From NCBI GenBank assembly GCA_039566865.1, contig CM076960.1, forward strand, positions 372,001 to 436,000: a DNA stretch of 64,000 nt, written 5' to 3'. Made by a program: the position numbers and the translations under genes. This document shows positions 1 through 28,463 of the stretch, piece by piece. A model generated the notes under the pieces. That model was given only the letters and a program-made list of their open reading frames with translations. It had not been told where the DNA came from and made no database searches. Source of the DNA: Aurelia coerulea (lineage: Eukaryota; Cnidaria; Scyphozoa; Semaeostomeae; Ulmaridae). The first letter of the stretch is position 1. Every line of letters starts with the position of its first letter.

Positions 1-889
1 AAGTTCTCATTAAAAATGTGTATTCTATACGACCCAGGAGAAGCATAGCTTATCAAGCCTGAACCGTTAAATAAAATGAGAAAATAAAACTAAAAATTTG
101 AATGAAAATAGTACAAGTACCATGTAGCTGTTTCAAAATTTAACAGAGAGGCTAAGTATGTATTGGAATAACAGTTGTTGGTTTCGTCGCGGTATGTTGC
201 TAATCGTAATCTAAGTTAAGTTAGTAGTTATTTATTATTCTTTGTTTAATTTGTTTTAAAGATGCTTTTACTTGAATCATGTTTTTAAGATTATATGGAA
301 GGTCATTCCATAAACAGGCTCCTTTATTCAGTATCATTTTTTCGCCCCATTTTCTTTGTGTAAAAAGTACGTTTTTTAACGTAAAAATGAGACATATCCT
401 AAGGCCCTTAGCCAGATTATATAAAAATATCTAGAGATTCAATCGCATAGCTCAGCGCATACTCGATATAACACAGTTGCTTTTGGATATTCGATAGCTG
501 AGCTGATATACATGTTTTTATTATTTATATCGTAAAACTGACCTTCGGGATATTGATATAGCCCATTGCGTGAACTTACGACCTATGTTTGTTGATTATC
601 ATAAAAGAACTGAAGAACTTTGACTTTTAGGACGGAAGTACATATATTCTTGACGAAAATCCTATTTCTTCCTTGCAATCATTCGTTTGATTTCCTCCTA
701 ATTTCTATCAATTGATTCTTCCCTCTTGTCCCCCAAAAAATACAACCAACTGTAAGGCAATGTCAAAATTATTACAGTGCCTGAACTGTTTGCATGTGAA
801 TCACTCTGAATTCAAGATCCGTTTTCTGTTCAATAACAATCACTGTTTGCTGTTCAGTTCTAATGAAACGTCCTTCCTTCTTCATCCAG
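1..889. other. non-coding sequence, probably intron of the MINDY gene
   Basis: No exon-like open frame with family similarity is seen. An AG acceptor at 888-889 starts the first visible MINDY exon. Low-complexity AT-rich DNA; I recognise nothing specific in it. Confidence 0.5.
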
Positions 890-3456
890 GGAGAGTTATT
901 CTTATTGGTTACCGACCAAGGCTATCTGAACCAATCAAAAATCATTTGGGAAACATTGGCCAACGTAGACGGTGATGGACAATTTGTAGATGAGACATTT
1001 CGAACAGTTGGACCTATGACGTATCAACCACCTTATAATGAACCAAAACCTAAAACTGAAACACAACTTAGCCAAGAAGACAGAGAGTAAGATGTGATAT
1101 TTACACTTGCTTTGTTTGAAGTTGTTTCTGAAAAATTTTGCTTCATTTTGAGATACACAGAGGCTTGTAAATTAGAGAGTTCCTCAATGAAACAAGGTTT
1201 AAAATTTGTGAAACAGGAGATTCAGCTTTCCGACATTCCAAACTGATTTGCCTTCCAGTAAAAGGATTTCACACCTTTTGAGCAGCCGACCATAATGTTT
1301 TGTTCTCTCTCTTTATTTTGATTTGATTGACCCTGAACCCAAATGTACGAAATCTATTCTTTAGAAAGGCAAATCGCTTTTATGATGTCGGAGAGCTCAA
1401 CAGTTTGTTTCTCAAAATTTATCGTTGCTTCTCGATGATATTATTTGTTAGTAAGCTCAATCCAATTTAAACTGAAACAGAATAATTTCGAAAGACTTGC
1501 ACCAAACTAAACTCTGACTATACAGCACAATATGCCGTGAAACCCATTCTTTCAAGGCCCAAAACTATCCAGAAAATATGAGAAAAGATGGAAAAATAGT
1601 AACGTTACATCTTTTAGAATCATGATTTTAGCACTCTATCAAAGTAGTTCATTTTAGTATTCATTCCACCAAAGATTTCAATCGTTTCTCTCCTTTAATA
1701 CAGCTACTTGATAGCATTGTCTCTGCAAGAAGAAAATCGTGCTACCGATGCTCAAACACAAGTTCCCATGCAAACACAACAACAACAACTTCCTCCACCT
1801 CCACTTACAGCAGAACAACAAGAGGCTAACGAGTAAGTGTTAAGGGCTCTGTTTTAACCAGCATGCTTAGCGGGGGCCATCACTTGTTTGGTCTTTGTTG
1901 CTGCTATTTTCATGGCCCACGAAAATGGCAACAACAAAGAGACTGCATGTGCAAAGCATGATAGTTGAAAGAGACCCGTTAAAATTTGGTTCTTGCTGAA
2001 AATCATTTCTCACGTTCAGTCGACTAATTACATGGAAAGCGTGAGCTCAATTAAGAAAGATTGAACAAGTAGTTAATACATCATCCATTTGATTTAATGA
2101 CTTGAAAAGAACTTCTCATGAACTTTGCTATAATTCTATTTAGCAAGATTTTTGATATCCTGAATATTTTCAGAATCACAGCATCTTTTATGTTTCAGCC
2201 AGCAGTTTTCGAATTGTGACCTCATCAAATTGCGAAGTTATAAACCATAGAAGCTACAGATTTCTGCTTACCACTATATCATAGACCTGTGTTGATGCTT
2301 TCTCTCATTTCTTTTTACAGTCTTGAGTTGGCTAGAAGACTTCAAGCAGAAGAAGACAGGGTAGCAAGGGAAGAACAAATGCAACAACAACAACATAGGC
2401 CTTACAATCCACAGCCTCCGCAGCCAATTCCTTCCCAACGACACCATCATCCAGCGCAACAACCACAGCAACATTCTCCAAGACAAAGAGAAGTTCAAGG
2501 GAGCACTGCGGTATGTCCAAGTTTTATATATTGTTGTAAACGTTGGACAAAATAATGGGGGCCTCAAAACAAGTATGCGCGTTTGACAAGCTGTGGAATA
2601 AAAAGTATGTGGCCGATATTGAAAATTAATATGTTATTCTATTGGTCAAAGGCTAACTTAGACGTGAAAACAGTTAACAACAGCTTTGGAATTAGTATGT
2701 GGCCGATATTGAAAATTAATATGTTATTCTATTGGTCAAAGGCTAACTTAGACGTGAAAACAGTTAACACGTTTGACAAGCTGTGGAATAAATAGTATGT
2801 GGCCGATATTGAAAATTAATATGTTATTCTATTGGTCAAAGGGATAAAAAGTATGTGGCCGATATTGAAAATTAATATGTTATTCTATTGGTCAAAGGCT
2901 AACTTAGACGTGAAAACAGTTAACACGTTTGACAAGCTGTGGAATAAAAAGTATGTGGCCGATATTGGCCGATATTCAAAACTAATTTGTTACTCTATTG
3001 GTCAAAGGCTAACTTAGACGTGAAAACGTTTGACAAGTTAACATGTTTGGCAGGCTGTTGGAATGGAATAAATAGTATGTGGCCAAATATTCAAAACTAA
3101 TATGTTATCCTATTAGTCAAAGGCTAACTTAAATGTGAAAGTTTTGTTTGGTAGAAGCACTCATGTTTTAGACCCAGTATTTGGAAGAATAACGTGATAA
3201 GGGGTTTGTATGGGTACGATATTCCACGTTCCATCCCGGTCCATGATTTTACTTGTTTATTGACATTAAATTCTATTTCTGAAACAGGCAATTGTATTGA
3301 AATGTGTAAGAAAGTGACGGAAGCTATGACGCCACTCAATATAACTTTTTGTGTATAAAATGTACAGAAATGTTACTCGATCCAGACTCTTTTGTAGGAT
3401 AGCTAAAAGGTCTATTGTATCTTCTTCTTCTGCAGGATAAATGCACCATACTTTGA
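890..3456 (+). CDS. MINDY2: MINDY1/2 (FAM63) lysine-48 deubiquitinase, C-terminal half, 5' partial
   Basis: MINDY-family cysteine proteases trim K48-linked polyubiquitin chains. Four exons are visible: 890-1086, 1704-1832, 2321-2510 and 3436-3456, all with GT/AG borders and matching phase. The first encodes the conserved ELFLLVTDQG...WETLANVDGDG block at the end of the catalytic domain; the catalytic Cys and His of this family lie upstream, outside the window. The next two exons begin DYLIALSLQEE and DLELARRLQAEED, two ubiquitin-binding MIU-type helices, followed by Gln/Pro/His-rich low complexity. The last exon is only 21 nt and encodes DKCTIL plus a TGA stop, a CaaX-type prenylation box. 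Inference: membrane tethering by prenylation. The paralogue (MINDY1 or 2) cannot be decided from this half; the symbol is provisional. Positions 1-889 look like intron, with no recognisable exon. Confidence 0.88.
1222..1405. mobile_element. short inverted-repeat element (MITE family C), copy 1
   Basis: In MINDY intron. The left end reads TTCCGACATTCC...GATTTGCCTT...GGATTTCACACC; the right end is its imperfect reverse complement ending near TGTCGGAGAGC. The interior CAGCC(G)ACCATAATG segment and TTTATTTTGAT are shared with copies at about 3990-4170 and 47685-48085. No coding capacity. Confidence 0.6.
1840..1983. mobile_element. hairpin MITE (family H), copy 1
   Basis: Imperfect palindrome whose arms contain TTTGGTCTTTGTTGCTGCTA and its complement, with outer GCATGCTTAGC/GCAAAGCATGA and GGGTCTC-type ends. 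A second copy lies at 37818-37950 in the KIAA2013-type gene. Sits in MINDY intron between 1832 and 2321. Confidence 0.5.
2573..3122. repeat. tandem array, about 90-100 bp unit, roughly 6 partial copies
   Basis: Unit core is GTATGTGGCCGATATTGAAA followed by a TATTGGTCAAAGGCTAACTT segment. Cores start near 2605, 2696, 2795, 2850, 2949 and 3076, with internal deletions in some units. The array fills most of the last MINDY intron. Open frames across it are repeat artefacts. Confidence 0.85.
3300..3416 (-). mobile_element. MITE family A, truncated copy, abutting the last MINDY exon
   Basis: Reads in reverse as the AATAGACCTTTTAGCTAT end of the family, then GAGTGGCGT-like centre. The far terminal repeat is missing. 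It ends 19 bp before the terminal MINDY exon, so the branch region of that intron probably lies in it. Confidence 0.65.
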
Positions 3457-3989
3457 AATTACACCAAATAGGAGCAGGAAGGGACCGCAAGTTTCAAAGG
3501 AGAGCAAATCACTGTCAGCAGAAGTTCTTTGATGGTTAACTTGAATATCAGAATTTGAAAAAAACATTTATTTAAATTTTATTATTACTGGCGTCTTTCT
3601 GTTTTTGTAACTGTCAGAAAATTAACAAAAATCACTCAGCTTTCTCTTGGTTTAAATTATTACATTCCTTAGTTGCTATATTATTGCTGTGCAGGTCAGG
3701 TACATTCGAGTTTGCAGGAATTGAAAAAGAATATTCGGGTAAAGAGGTGTTCCTCGACAAAATAAAAGAGCGTTGCATGTACTAAGTTATGTGATGCTAG
3801 GAAGGGCAAATAATGATCAAAAGTTACTGTTGTGTTTCAAAGATCAAGCCTTGCTCTTCGTGCTATGAATCGTACCTGCATCATTATCCATCAAATAGTT
3901 CTCACTCGTTCATTTCAAATGTAAGAATTAAATTTGTTTATTTATTTACTTTTACGTCGTTTGTGACAGCAAGGGCAAATTTTGTAAAC

Positions 3990-4170
3990 CAAAGGACTTG
4001 GGTCTGTTCAAGAGAACGCGATTTTGCAGCACCAAGCATGATTTCACACGTTGTTCTGCGCAGCCGACCGTAATGTTTTGGTTTCACTGTTTATTTTGAT
4101 TTGATCCAATGCACTCAGATGCGTGAAATTTGAGAAAAGCAAGTCGCTTTGTCTTTTCAAAAACCTGAAT
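3990..4170. mobile_element. MITE family C, partial copy 2
   Basis: Shares GATTTCACACG, CAGCCGACCGTAATGTTTTG and TTTATTTTGATTTGAT with the copy at 1222-1405. Ends are degraded. Lies 3' of MINDY. Confidence 0.45.
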
Positions 4171-4792
4171 CTTTTGTTTCACAGAAATCGCCTTTTGCAA
4201 CTTTCTCGAACATACTTCACTTTGACAGATTTCCTGGGATTTCTAGTTTAAGATGAACAAAATATTTTTCCCTTTGAACCAAGTCAAGCTAAGTATTATC
4301 AAGCTAAACACATTCAATATTCATTTCGAGCATAGATTTTCTGCATGTTCAACGAGCAAGAACGCCGGAGAGGGGGGTCGCTGCTCTTTCTGCCCTCTCG
4401 AAAATGGCCTAGAGATGTTATTTTCCTATTGTTTTGCCCTCAAATTTGCAGTTTGCCCCCCCCCCTAAGAATGTGCCCCGTCCAGCGTCCCTGCCAACGA
4501 GTAGTGTTATAGTTGAACTTTTGTTGTCTTTAGGACTATCACGTTTCTCCTTGCATAAATTTCCTGGTAGTGTGTATTTTATTTGGCTGATACTTTGATT
4601 TAGTTTCTGTAATGAGAAAGGTTTAGTTTGCGCAAAAAATTTCTTAGAGTCATTTCCTTTCTCAAACAGCATATGGAATATTTATGTAACAAGGTATTTT
4701 GTCTATGAAAAATAATGAATTGGTTCAATAATGTTGTTTTTTCTTTCTTTTCTTCCACAAGTGATGGAAAATTTACTCTTAACATTTAATTT

Positions 4793-5688
4793 CGGTTGTG
4801 CTAAATACCGGAACGGTCCAGAATCACCCAGAACCAGCCAGAATCACCCGGAACCAGCCAGAATCACCCAGAACCAGCCAGAATCACCCAGAACCAGACT
4901 TATGCTTTTTTGGGCCAATAAAAAATGGTCACAAAGCTTTATAATTCTATCATGAAAATTCTCAATATTTCCAATATTCGATAAATAAACATGACAGTTG
5001 TTTACTGCAGTAAGATGGCTGTTGTTGTTATTGTTTGGAAATCTAAAATAAAACAATGATTTGTTCCCTGCCAACCATGCTCCCCATGTTCCTTTGAAGC
5101 CCGGAGTTGAGTTAGATTCTGTTTGTTTTCTTTTTCATATGGCGTACAAATAAAGGACCATTGTTGGCTCCCCAGGGCGGACAGGATGCTTTTTCAGATT
5201 TTCCAGCGGCAACTTCCCGAATATTCGAAGACCAAGTTCCTCCCCCGATTATAGTACATATGAAGAAAATCAATTCTGAGTTTAAAGGGGGGGTAAATGC
5301 ACAGTCTACTTTGAGGCTTTTTCACAAAAAGCCTAACTAAGCACTGGCCTAAAAGCAAACATAAACCTAACGCCATCCTGCATTTAGATAGAATAGAACC
5401 TAACAAAACATTGTAGAAGATATAAAATTGGTATATAATACTAATTGTATGAGATGTATTCTTAAATAGAGTATCTATATAATGGGATGCCTAAAAACAT
5501 ACCTTTTGCACATCCAGAACATTCGCCAGCCCTGGCTCCGCCATTTTTCCTGACCTAAAAACCTCGTGGTCAGGAGTTGTTGTTGTTGCTATTTTGTTTC
5601 TGGTTGGCTCCGGGTGATTCTGGCTGGTTCCGGGTGATTCTGGCTGGTTCTGGGTGATTCTGGACCATTCCGGTGTTTAGCACAACCG
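4793..5688. mobile_element. 896-bp DNA transposon-like element with 9-bp target duplication
   Basis: Both ends begin CGGTTGTGCTAAA (left direct, right as reverse complement), continuing ACCGGAA(C/T)GGTCC and several copies of a CAGAATCACCCAGAACCAGC minisatellite. The flanks are identical 9-mers ATTTAATTT at 4784-4792 and 5689-5697. Long inverted ends plus a 9-bp duplication suggest a MULE-like non-autonomous element; that class is inference. No transposase frame is seen inside. Confidence 0.75.
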
Positions 5689-6268
5689 ATTTAATTTTTA
5701 GAAATAGATACAGCTGTGTAATGCAATGATTGGCTAACTGCTGTGATTGGGTCTTCTGAAAGTGTTTTGCAGTTTTGTTATATTAAACAACAAAACAGTA
5801 ACATGTACGTTTGTAATGCACCTGTTCTTCATATTTATTTTGTTCAGCTTATATTTTCATGCTTTGTATGTTGTTCATCTTGTTTGTCAATAAAGCCAAA
5901 CTAATCATAAAATATGATCAAACTTTCATAGTTTGTAATGGAATTGTTTCATAATATGTTGATAACCAGGAATCTGTAGCCTGGTAACCAGCCCAATCTG
6001 TAGTATTTGAAGTTTACAAATTGCAATTGGGTAATATCACAACCCAAAAACTGTTTGAAACCAAGAAGCCCTGCAATTCTGCAAATAATCAAGATACCAA
6101 AGATTGCCCAATGCATTAACCAATCACATGATGTTTTTTACAGATTTGATTCCTATGCTGCAGTTTCTGTCATCAAGTAAGGTTTATTATTATCATTGGT
6201 AATCGTAAAGAAGACAAAACAAGTTAGAATCAAAGCAAGGATGACACAATTTTAAAATTTATGTTTCA

Positions 6269-7402
6269 TTAACTTTTTCTTTGAATCTCCATAAGCTGAC
6301 TCATTCTAAGTCTCAAAATTTCCATTTTATCTTTCAGAGGTGTGACACTTTCAGATGGTGCTCTTGGAATCCCAAGGGCTCTTCGTACTGGGGGTTGCAT
6401 CAACAATAAATTCTGTATCAGTCCATAAGAACTTGATGTTGCCCAATAAAGCGACATCGCAGTTGGCACTTGCGATGCAAAGAATACCATAGCAACTGTC
6501 AATGTTCGGAACACTCTTGTTATGATGCGTTGTCTCTTTGTTGGCGCTTTCTTCCTCAATGTGTTCATTTCAATATTTAAAAGATTTGTTATTCCTATGA
6601 TAATTGGCAGAATGAAATAAGGGTCGCTAATTGACAAATCTGTTATCCAACCTATGCCTCCATTCATGAGATCTGGATGACATAAACTCATTCCCTCCTG
6701 CTCAGGAGTCTTTGGAAAGAATCCTGATATGTTTCTTAGTGCTAAGGAGATCAGGATCCATAATGGTAGCTGTGCCCATGGTAAAAGATACATTTTCAAA
6801 GGACTGCATTTTTCCCTTTTGTAAATGTCTCGTAAATTCAACCTAGCCTCCATTCTGAATTCCCTGTTGACCTCCTCCAATGATTTTCCTGCACGCTTCC
6901 CCTTTATTGCAATATTGTGTTTCAAAGCTTCTAATATTTCATTTATTGTTGGTTGGATCAGTTCGGTTCTTGCCAGTGTAATTGCTTGTTCTCTTGCCAG
7001 GGGCAACGTAATGGCTAATCTGAAAAATATGGTTGTTGAGATGATTGTAGCCCACCATGGCAGTCCTGTAAAATCATGAAAACCTGTCAAAAAATCTTGT
7101 ACGCCAACAATTAGGGGAAATGTGTAGAAGGGGGCAGTTGAATTATGGCGAACTTGGTATCCTTGAAATTGCAACCTAGTGTTAATTGATTCTCCAACAC
7201 ACAATTGTCTGTCATCTGATGAAAGACTGATCAATCTGGCGTTAAAGAGCAGACTTGCAGCTGGAACTTTGTTGGTCTTCACCAATGTTACTGCACATGG
7301 CCTAAGTGGCCTAAATCTCATCATTTGCACACAGTTTACAGTGATATTCTGTTTACAGTGATATCTTGAAACAATACTTGATAAATTTCTTCTAAATATC
7401 AT
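6269..7402 (-). CDS. COX18: COX18 / Oxa1-family mitochondrial inner-membrane insertase
   Basis: 377 codons in one open frame, ATG to TAA. COX18 exports the C-terminal domain of cytochrome oxidase subunit Cox2 across the inner mitochondrial membrane. The N-terminus (MIFRRNLSSIVSRYHC) is Arg/Ser-rich and free of acidic residues, fitting a mitochondrial presequence. The YidC/Oxa core starts near residue 100 with FTGLPWWATIISTTIFFRLA, continues through LPWAQLPLWILISLALRNIS, and ends in hydrophobic segments around ITNLLNIEMNTL and QVPTAMSLYWATSSSYGLIQ. These match COX18 better than OXA1L. Human COX18 is slightly shorter (about 333). Unlike its neighbours this gene has no intron, so a retrogene origin is possible. 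Head-to-head with NSF. Confidence 0.93.
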   Translation of the reverse strand: MIFRRNLSSIVSRYHCKQNITVNCVQMMRFRPLRPCAVTLVKTNKVPAASLLFNARLISLSSDDRQLCVGESINTRLQFQGYQVRHNSTAPFYTFPLIVGVQDFLTGFHDFTGLPWWATIISTTIFFRLAITLPLAREQAITLARTELIQPTINEILEALKHNIAIKGKRAGKSLEEVNREFRMEARLNLRDIYKREKCSPLKMYLLPWAQLPLWILISLALRNISGFFPKTPEQEGMSLCHPDLMNGGIGWITDLSISDPYFILPIIIGITNLLNIEMNTLRKKAPTKRQRIITRVFRTLTVAMVFFASQVPTAMSLYWATSSSYGLIQNLLLMQPPVRRALGIPRAPSESVTPLKDKMEILRLRMSQLMEIQRKS

Positions 7403-8091
7403 GATGATGTGCGTTTAGTTAATTCAGTTCGGCTTTTGATGTTTCGATTAAGGATCTTCATCGCAATGTTATGTTTCTTTCTTGCACAAATGTTTAGGCC
7501 ATATTCCAACCTCTGCAGTAGATTTATTACATTCGTTGTAGTTTCGCTCGATGGAGTGATAATCGCTGCACAACATACAACTATACTCAACTGCACAACA
7601 ACTTTTTGGCAAATTCCTCAAGCTTGAGGTTGAAAAGCTAATTCCTATTGGTCAATTTAAACATTGTCAACCGTGGCTTGGAATGCTGCAATCTCATTGG
7701 TCGCGCCAGTTTCGCGGTGATTTTGGTTGGCCGGATTTAATTTTCAGTCCCACAGAGCTTTCATCCAATTCAATAAACAAATAGAAACTGGGACACAGGT
7801 GTGAATCTAATCTACCTCAATATCATACTGAGGCTATTGATTGATAGTGATGGTGGCAATTTTGAGCTGGTGGAAAGAATTCCGAATTTCGAGTCATAAA
7901 AAGAAATCAAAAGTTCAAGAAAAACATTAATTAACTGCAACCAAGACATCATTTTATGGTTTAGGATTGCTTTTATGTTGGAAGATCACCCGAAGTTATG
8001 AATATCATGGATTAACTATCTACACAAGTCCAAAGTGGGCCTAACCAAAAAAGATCGCCGTGGTTTTCCGTAGCAAATTAAATGAAAGAAG
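7403..8091. promoter_or_regulatory. divergent promoter region COX18 (-) / NSF (+)
   Basis: 689 bp between the two start codons. It contains several CCAAT-type pentamers: ATTGG near 7648 and 7696, a GGTTGGCC near 7725, and CCAAT near 7774. It has a locally GC-richer patch with GGTCGCGCCAGTTTCGCGG near 7700. No clear TATA box. Promoter function is inferred from position. Confidence 0.5.
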
Positions 8092-24883
<16,792 letters not shown>

Positions 24884-26273
24884 TTAATATCTTACCTATT
24901 TCCTATTTTTGCCCATTTTATAAACAACAACAGTGGAGACTGTACGCACACTAAAACGTTTTCTACCAATAGCAAGATTAGCTAGAACTTGTTTCCCATC
25001 TGCTAAACCACTGTAGCAGGTTAGTGAAAAATTAAAAATGTTTGCCAGAATATACAGTCAAGGGATATCCCCTTACTGTGGTTTATTTCACATATATATA
25101 TATACGCCTATGGCCCGATACGAGTGTAACACAAAAACATAAAGATGAGTTACTCCAGAGTCCAAAAATACACGATTGAAGTGTTCAAGAAGCCTGACAT
25201 AGTTTGCTCTTATATTCTCTGGTGTCGCTTCTCACGCATCCTTTTGTTGTTCTCTTTCCTCTTTATTTCACACCAGACAAGCTAACTTAGGTGTGGGACA
25301 TTTACTTCATTGAACTGGTCTTGTCTTTGGCATACGGGCAACATCTAACTTAGGTGTGGACATTTACTTCATTGTAATCAATCATATCATTCTTAGCAAT
25401 TTCGCCTTGACAGCTGTTTTTAAAAAGCTTGAAAATAAACCAGAACTTACAACTAAATTTTGTAAAGTTCACAGGGCTCATCAGTTTAGCTAGACAGTCC
25501 TATTATTTCGGGCCTAATGTAAAGGCTGTTCTTGTTTGTACTATTGCCTTTTATTTTCTCAAAATATAAATTTTTTCTTCTTAGTTGGTGATGCAAGGCG
25601 ACAGAAGAAAAAGCAAAAAATGCACAGTAATTCTCAAAACTACTTATGAATGCAAAATTTGAAGACAAATTTATTATCAATCTAATGCAGCAATTATTGG
25701 GTTAGTAAAAATTTCTCATCTTTTGGAAAAATCACAAACATTTGATTATATTACCATGTATAAATTTTCTGTTTGTTTGTGTGTGTCTTGGACAGAATTG
25801 ACTGAATCGGTGATCGTTATTTTGTTCTTTCGAGAGAGACAATAAAATTGTGACATTAAAAACCCTTGTTTTGAGCAATAATACTTCACAGAACATGGTG
25901 TTTTTAGCTAGAAATCTATAATTTTCGATTCTATATGAGAATTCGAGTGCTGCACCACATAAGAGGTTTCATCAAGGACACAAAAAACCAATTCAAGTGA
26001 TCGTGCGGAATTAAAATTCTATGATAATCAATCGTTGTGATTTCAGAGTATAATTCAAAACCAGGTAGCTTCTAACAGGAAAAATTCGCACAGATTCAAA
26101 GGCATTTTAAGTCCGTCAATGATTTGTCTAAAGTAGATATGATCCTCGACACAAATGCATATGAAGAAATTTTCATGATCAGTAATGCAATCAATGTTTG
26201 ATGATTTTTCAAAGGGTGTCAGTTTTTTACTCGTCTGGTGCTTAAAACCGCTACTCTTGATGATGATCGATGT

Positions 26274-26312
<39 letters not shown>
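26274..26312. repeat. (CAAT)n microsatellite
   Basis: About nine CAAT/AATC units. The repeated INQS reading frame across it is an artefact. Confidence 0.9.
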
Positions 26313-26314
<2 letters not shown>

Positions 26315-26573
26315 ATGAATAAATGGTCTGAAATCTCTGATAATAGACTTAAAACGCGTTTGATTATTGGTCAATTCGATTGTAGTTTAATTGCCATGAA
26401 GGTAGAAATCTATGGAAGTCAAAAATGTGTGGATGAATCGATGCTCAGATAGGGTGAGCCATTTTGCTAGATAATTAGATTGTTGACCTTTTTTATGATA
26501 CAATTTCCCCTCGGTCTCTCGGATGTTAATTCATTTTGCTGAATGATAAAGTGAGGCGATTATAAAGGCTCAT

Positions 26574-27908
26574 AAGACCATTTTTGACATTTGAAAAAAG
26601 GGTCTGGGGAGAGCAATATTTTTCTGGTAAATGGCTGCCACAGGGCACGAACGATAAATTGAATTATACAAATCTATTGGTTTCAAATTCACGATCAAAA
26701 ATAAGGAAATAAACTGCCCAAAATGTACCCGAAAAGCTGTCATATGACCCATAAGCCTCGTAACAGAAGGGAGACTCTCTCTCTCCAACCCAGACCTCGA
26801 ATCCAACGGCTTTTTGCGTTTGGCGGGAAAGTATTCATCATTCTTTCTGTTTACCAAAATAAACGAAGCAAGTCTTCTTCAAGATGAAAGGCTTGCAACG
26901 AAACCTTGGAATTATAGTTATGTCGCTATGAGATGTGTAGACTGGAAAAGATATGAATTCAGGATTGTGTGGAATCTTGCTTGACAGCATTTGATACGCG
27001 TGTGTTGTGTTTGAAGACTTTTTTGTTTCAAAACAAATCTTGAAAATTCATGATGATGATATCGGGAGGAAAGAGTTTGGACAACATATAGAAAGAACAA
27101 GAACTTTTATTTTCACAGGTGAGTTGAAATTTAGAGTTCCTTTTTTGCATAAACTGCTTGCCATTAGTCACAATATTTTTTCCAGTAAACAGGGCAGAGA
27201 AGCCACCGATGATGGTCTTACTGTACTTTTATATAGTGGCTGTTGAGCAATATCTTCCTGTCAAGCAGAACAATCTAAATAGAAAACAGTCTTGGATTTT
27301 ATTGATAAGTGAATTGTGACATGAAAATGTTCAACAAAGAAGATCTGACTTACCTGCCCTTGCAGTTTCCTCTACAGTAGGCTAGAATTCGTAAATGGAC
27401 CTGTAAAGTTCTTTGCAAGTCACATCAATTTCAAGGCAAAAGAAACTTCGTAAAAAGCCGCTGCTTGAAGCAATATATCCACAGGTCGAGACATTATTTC
27501 TCGCAATACTGAATTTGTATCTTTCCAGAATGCCTAACTCAGAAAGAAATCATTATCTCCACGATTTCGTCATGAACCTTTATCTGATGCAACTTTTCAA
27601 CTTGCTTCGATTATTCTGGTAAACAGAAAGAATGACGAATACTTTCCCACTTTCCCGCCAGACGCAAAAAGCCGTTGGATTCGAGGTCTGGGTTGGAGAG
27701 AGTCTCGCTTCTGTTACGAGGCTTATGGATCATAGGACAGCTTTTCGGGTACATTTTGGGCAGTTTATTTCCTTATTTTTGATCGTGAATTTGAAACGAA
27801 TAGATTTGTATAATTCAATTTATCGTTCGTGAAAGCCCTGTGGCAGCCATTTACCAGAAAAATATTGCTCTGCCCAGACCCTTTTTTCAAATGTCAAAAT
27901 GGTCTATT
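26574..27908. mobile_element. 1.3-kb element with about 300-bp inverted terminal repeats
   Basis: Left arm 26574-26873 and right arm 27601-27908 are near-identical reverse complements. Outer ends read AGACCATTTTTGACATTTG; inner ends read TTTCTGTTTACCA(A/G)AATAA. The 730-bp spacer has only short frames without family similarity. The arms differ by small indels (for example a duplicated GTGGGAAA in the right arm). This is a non-autonomous foldback-type transposon; the superfamily is unknown. Confidence 0.8.
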
Positions 27909-28463
27909 GGTAGAAATATTTCTTCATACTGCCCTGTACCGGCTTTATACGTGCAACATCAAAATTATTCGCATCTCCGTAAATTATGAAATTCACAAGT
28001 CCTAACTAACATTACCTAAATACCATTCTGCTGTGATACGTTCAACTTTATTGAATTTTTAAATGATTATTATTAATTGCAACTATAATTCTACTCTATT
28101 AACAGTGATTGATTTAGTTTTTCATCTTTTTTAAACATTTTTATAATTTCTATAGTTCATGAAGAGATCAGTTCTTTCTTGCCAAATTTCGAGGCAATAT
28201 GCCAAATTCTTTCCTCTTCTTGCTGAGTCACGAAAGTCTCCTAATACCCAAACGTTTGTTTTTGATTTAAGTCTAATTTACTACTCTTGTTTTTTGTGTT
28301 GCAAAATCGGCGTGCAATGTGTCGTTCACAACCCCACAGTCGTCAAAATGTTTTCCCTTGCGCTTCAGTGCAACATAACTTTTGTTCTAACTTTTCAGCC
28401 CTCTTTCATCTATTCTTTATCAACCGTGCTTTGTATGCCATGGGCTACTGCTACTGGTATTGT

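Larger units (their letters stand above)
3457..6268. other. tail-to-tail intergenic region MINDY / COX18
   Basis: Holds the MINDY 3' region (an AATAAA near 3761), a degraded MITE family C copy, the 896-bp element at 4793-5688, and the COX18 3' region (AATAAA on the minus strand near 6183-6188). No further gene recognised. Confidence 0.6.
24884..28463. other. tail-to-tail intergenic region NSF / VCPIP1
   Basis: Holds NSF 3' sequence with AATAAA at 25434 and at 25841-25846, a (CAAT)n run at about 26274-26312, the long foldback 26574-27908, and VCPIP1 3' sequence (minus-strand AATAAA near 28049). No conserved gene recognised. Confidence 0.55.

Noticed and set aside
2289..2795. Frames at 2583-3017 suggesting a repeat protein after the MINDY exon
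   Set aside because: They translate the intronic tandem array; the real exon ends at 2510 with a GTATGT donor.
26270..26452. Frame with INQSINQS repeats
   Set aside because: Translation of a (CAAT)n microsatellite.
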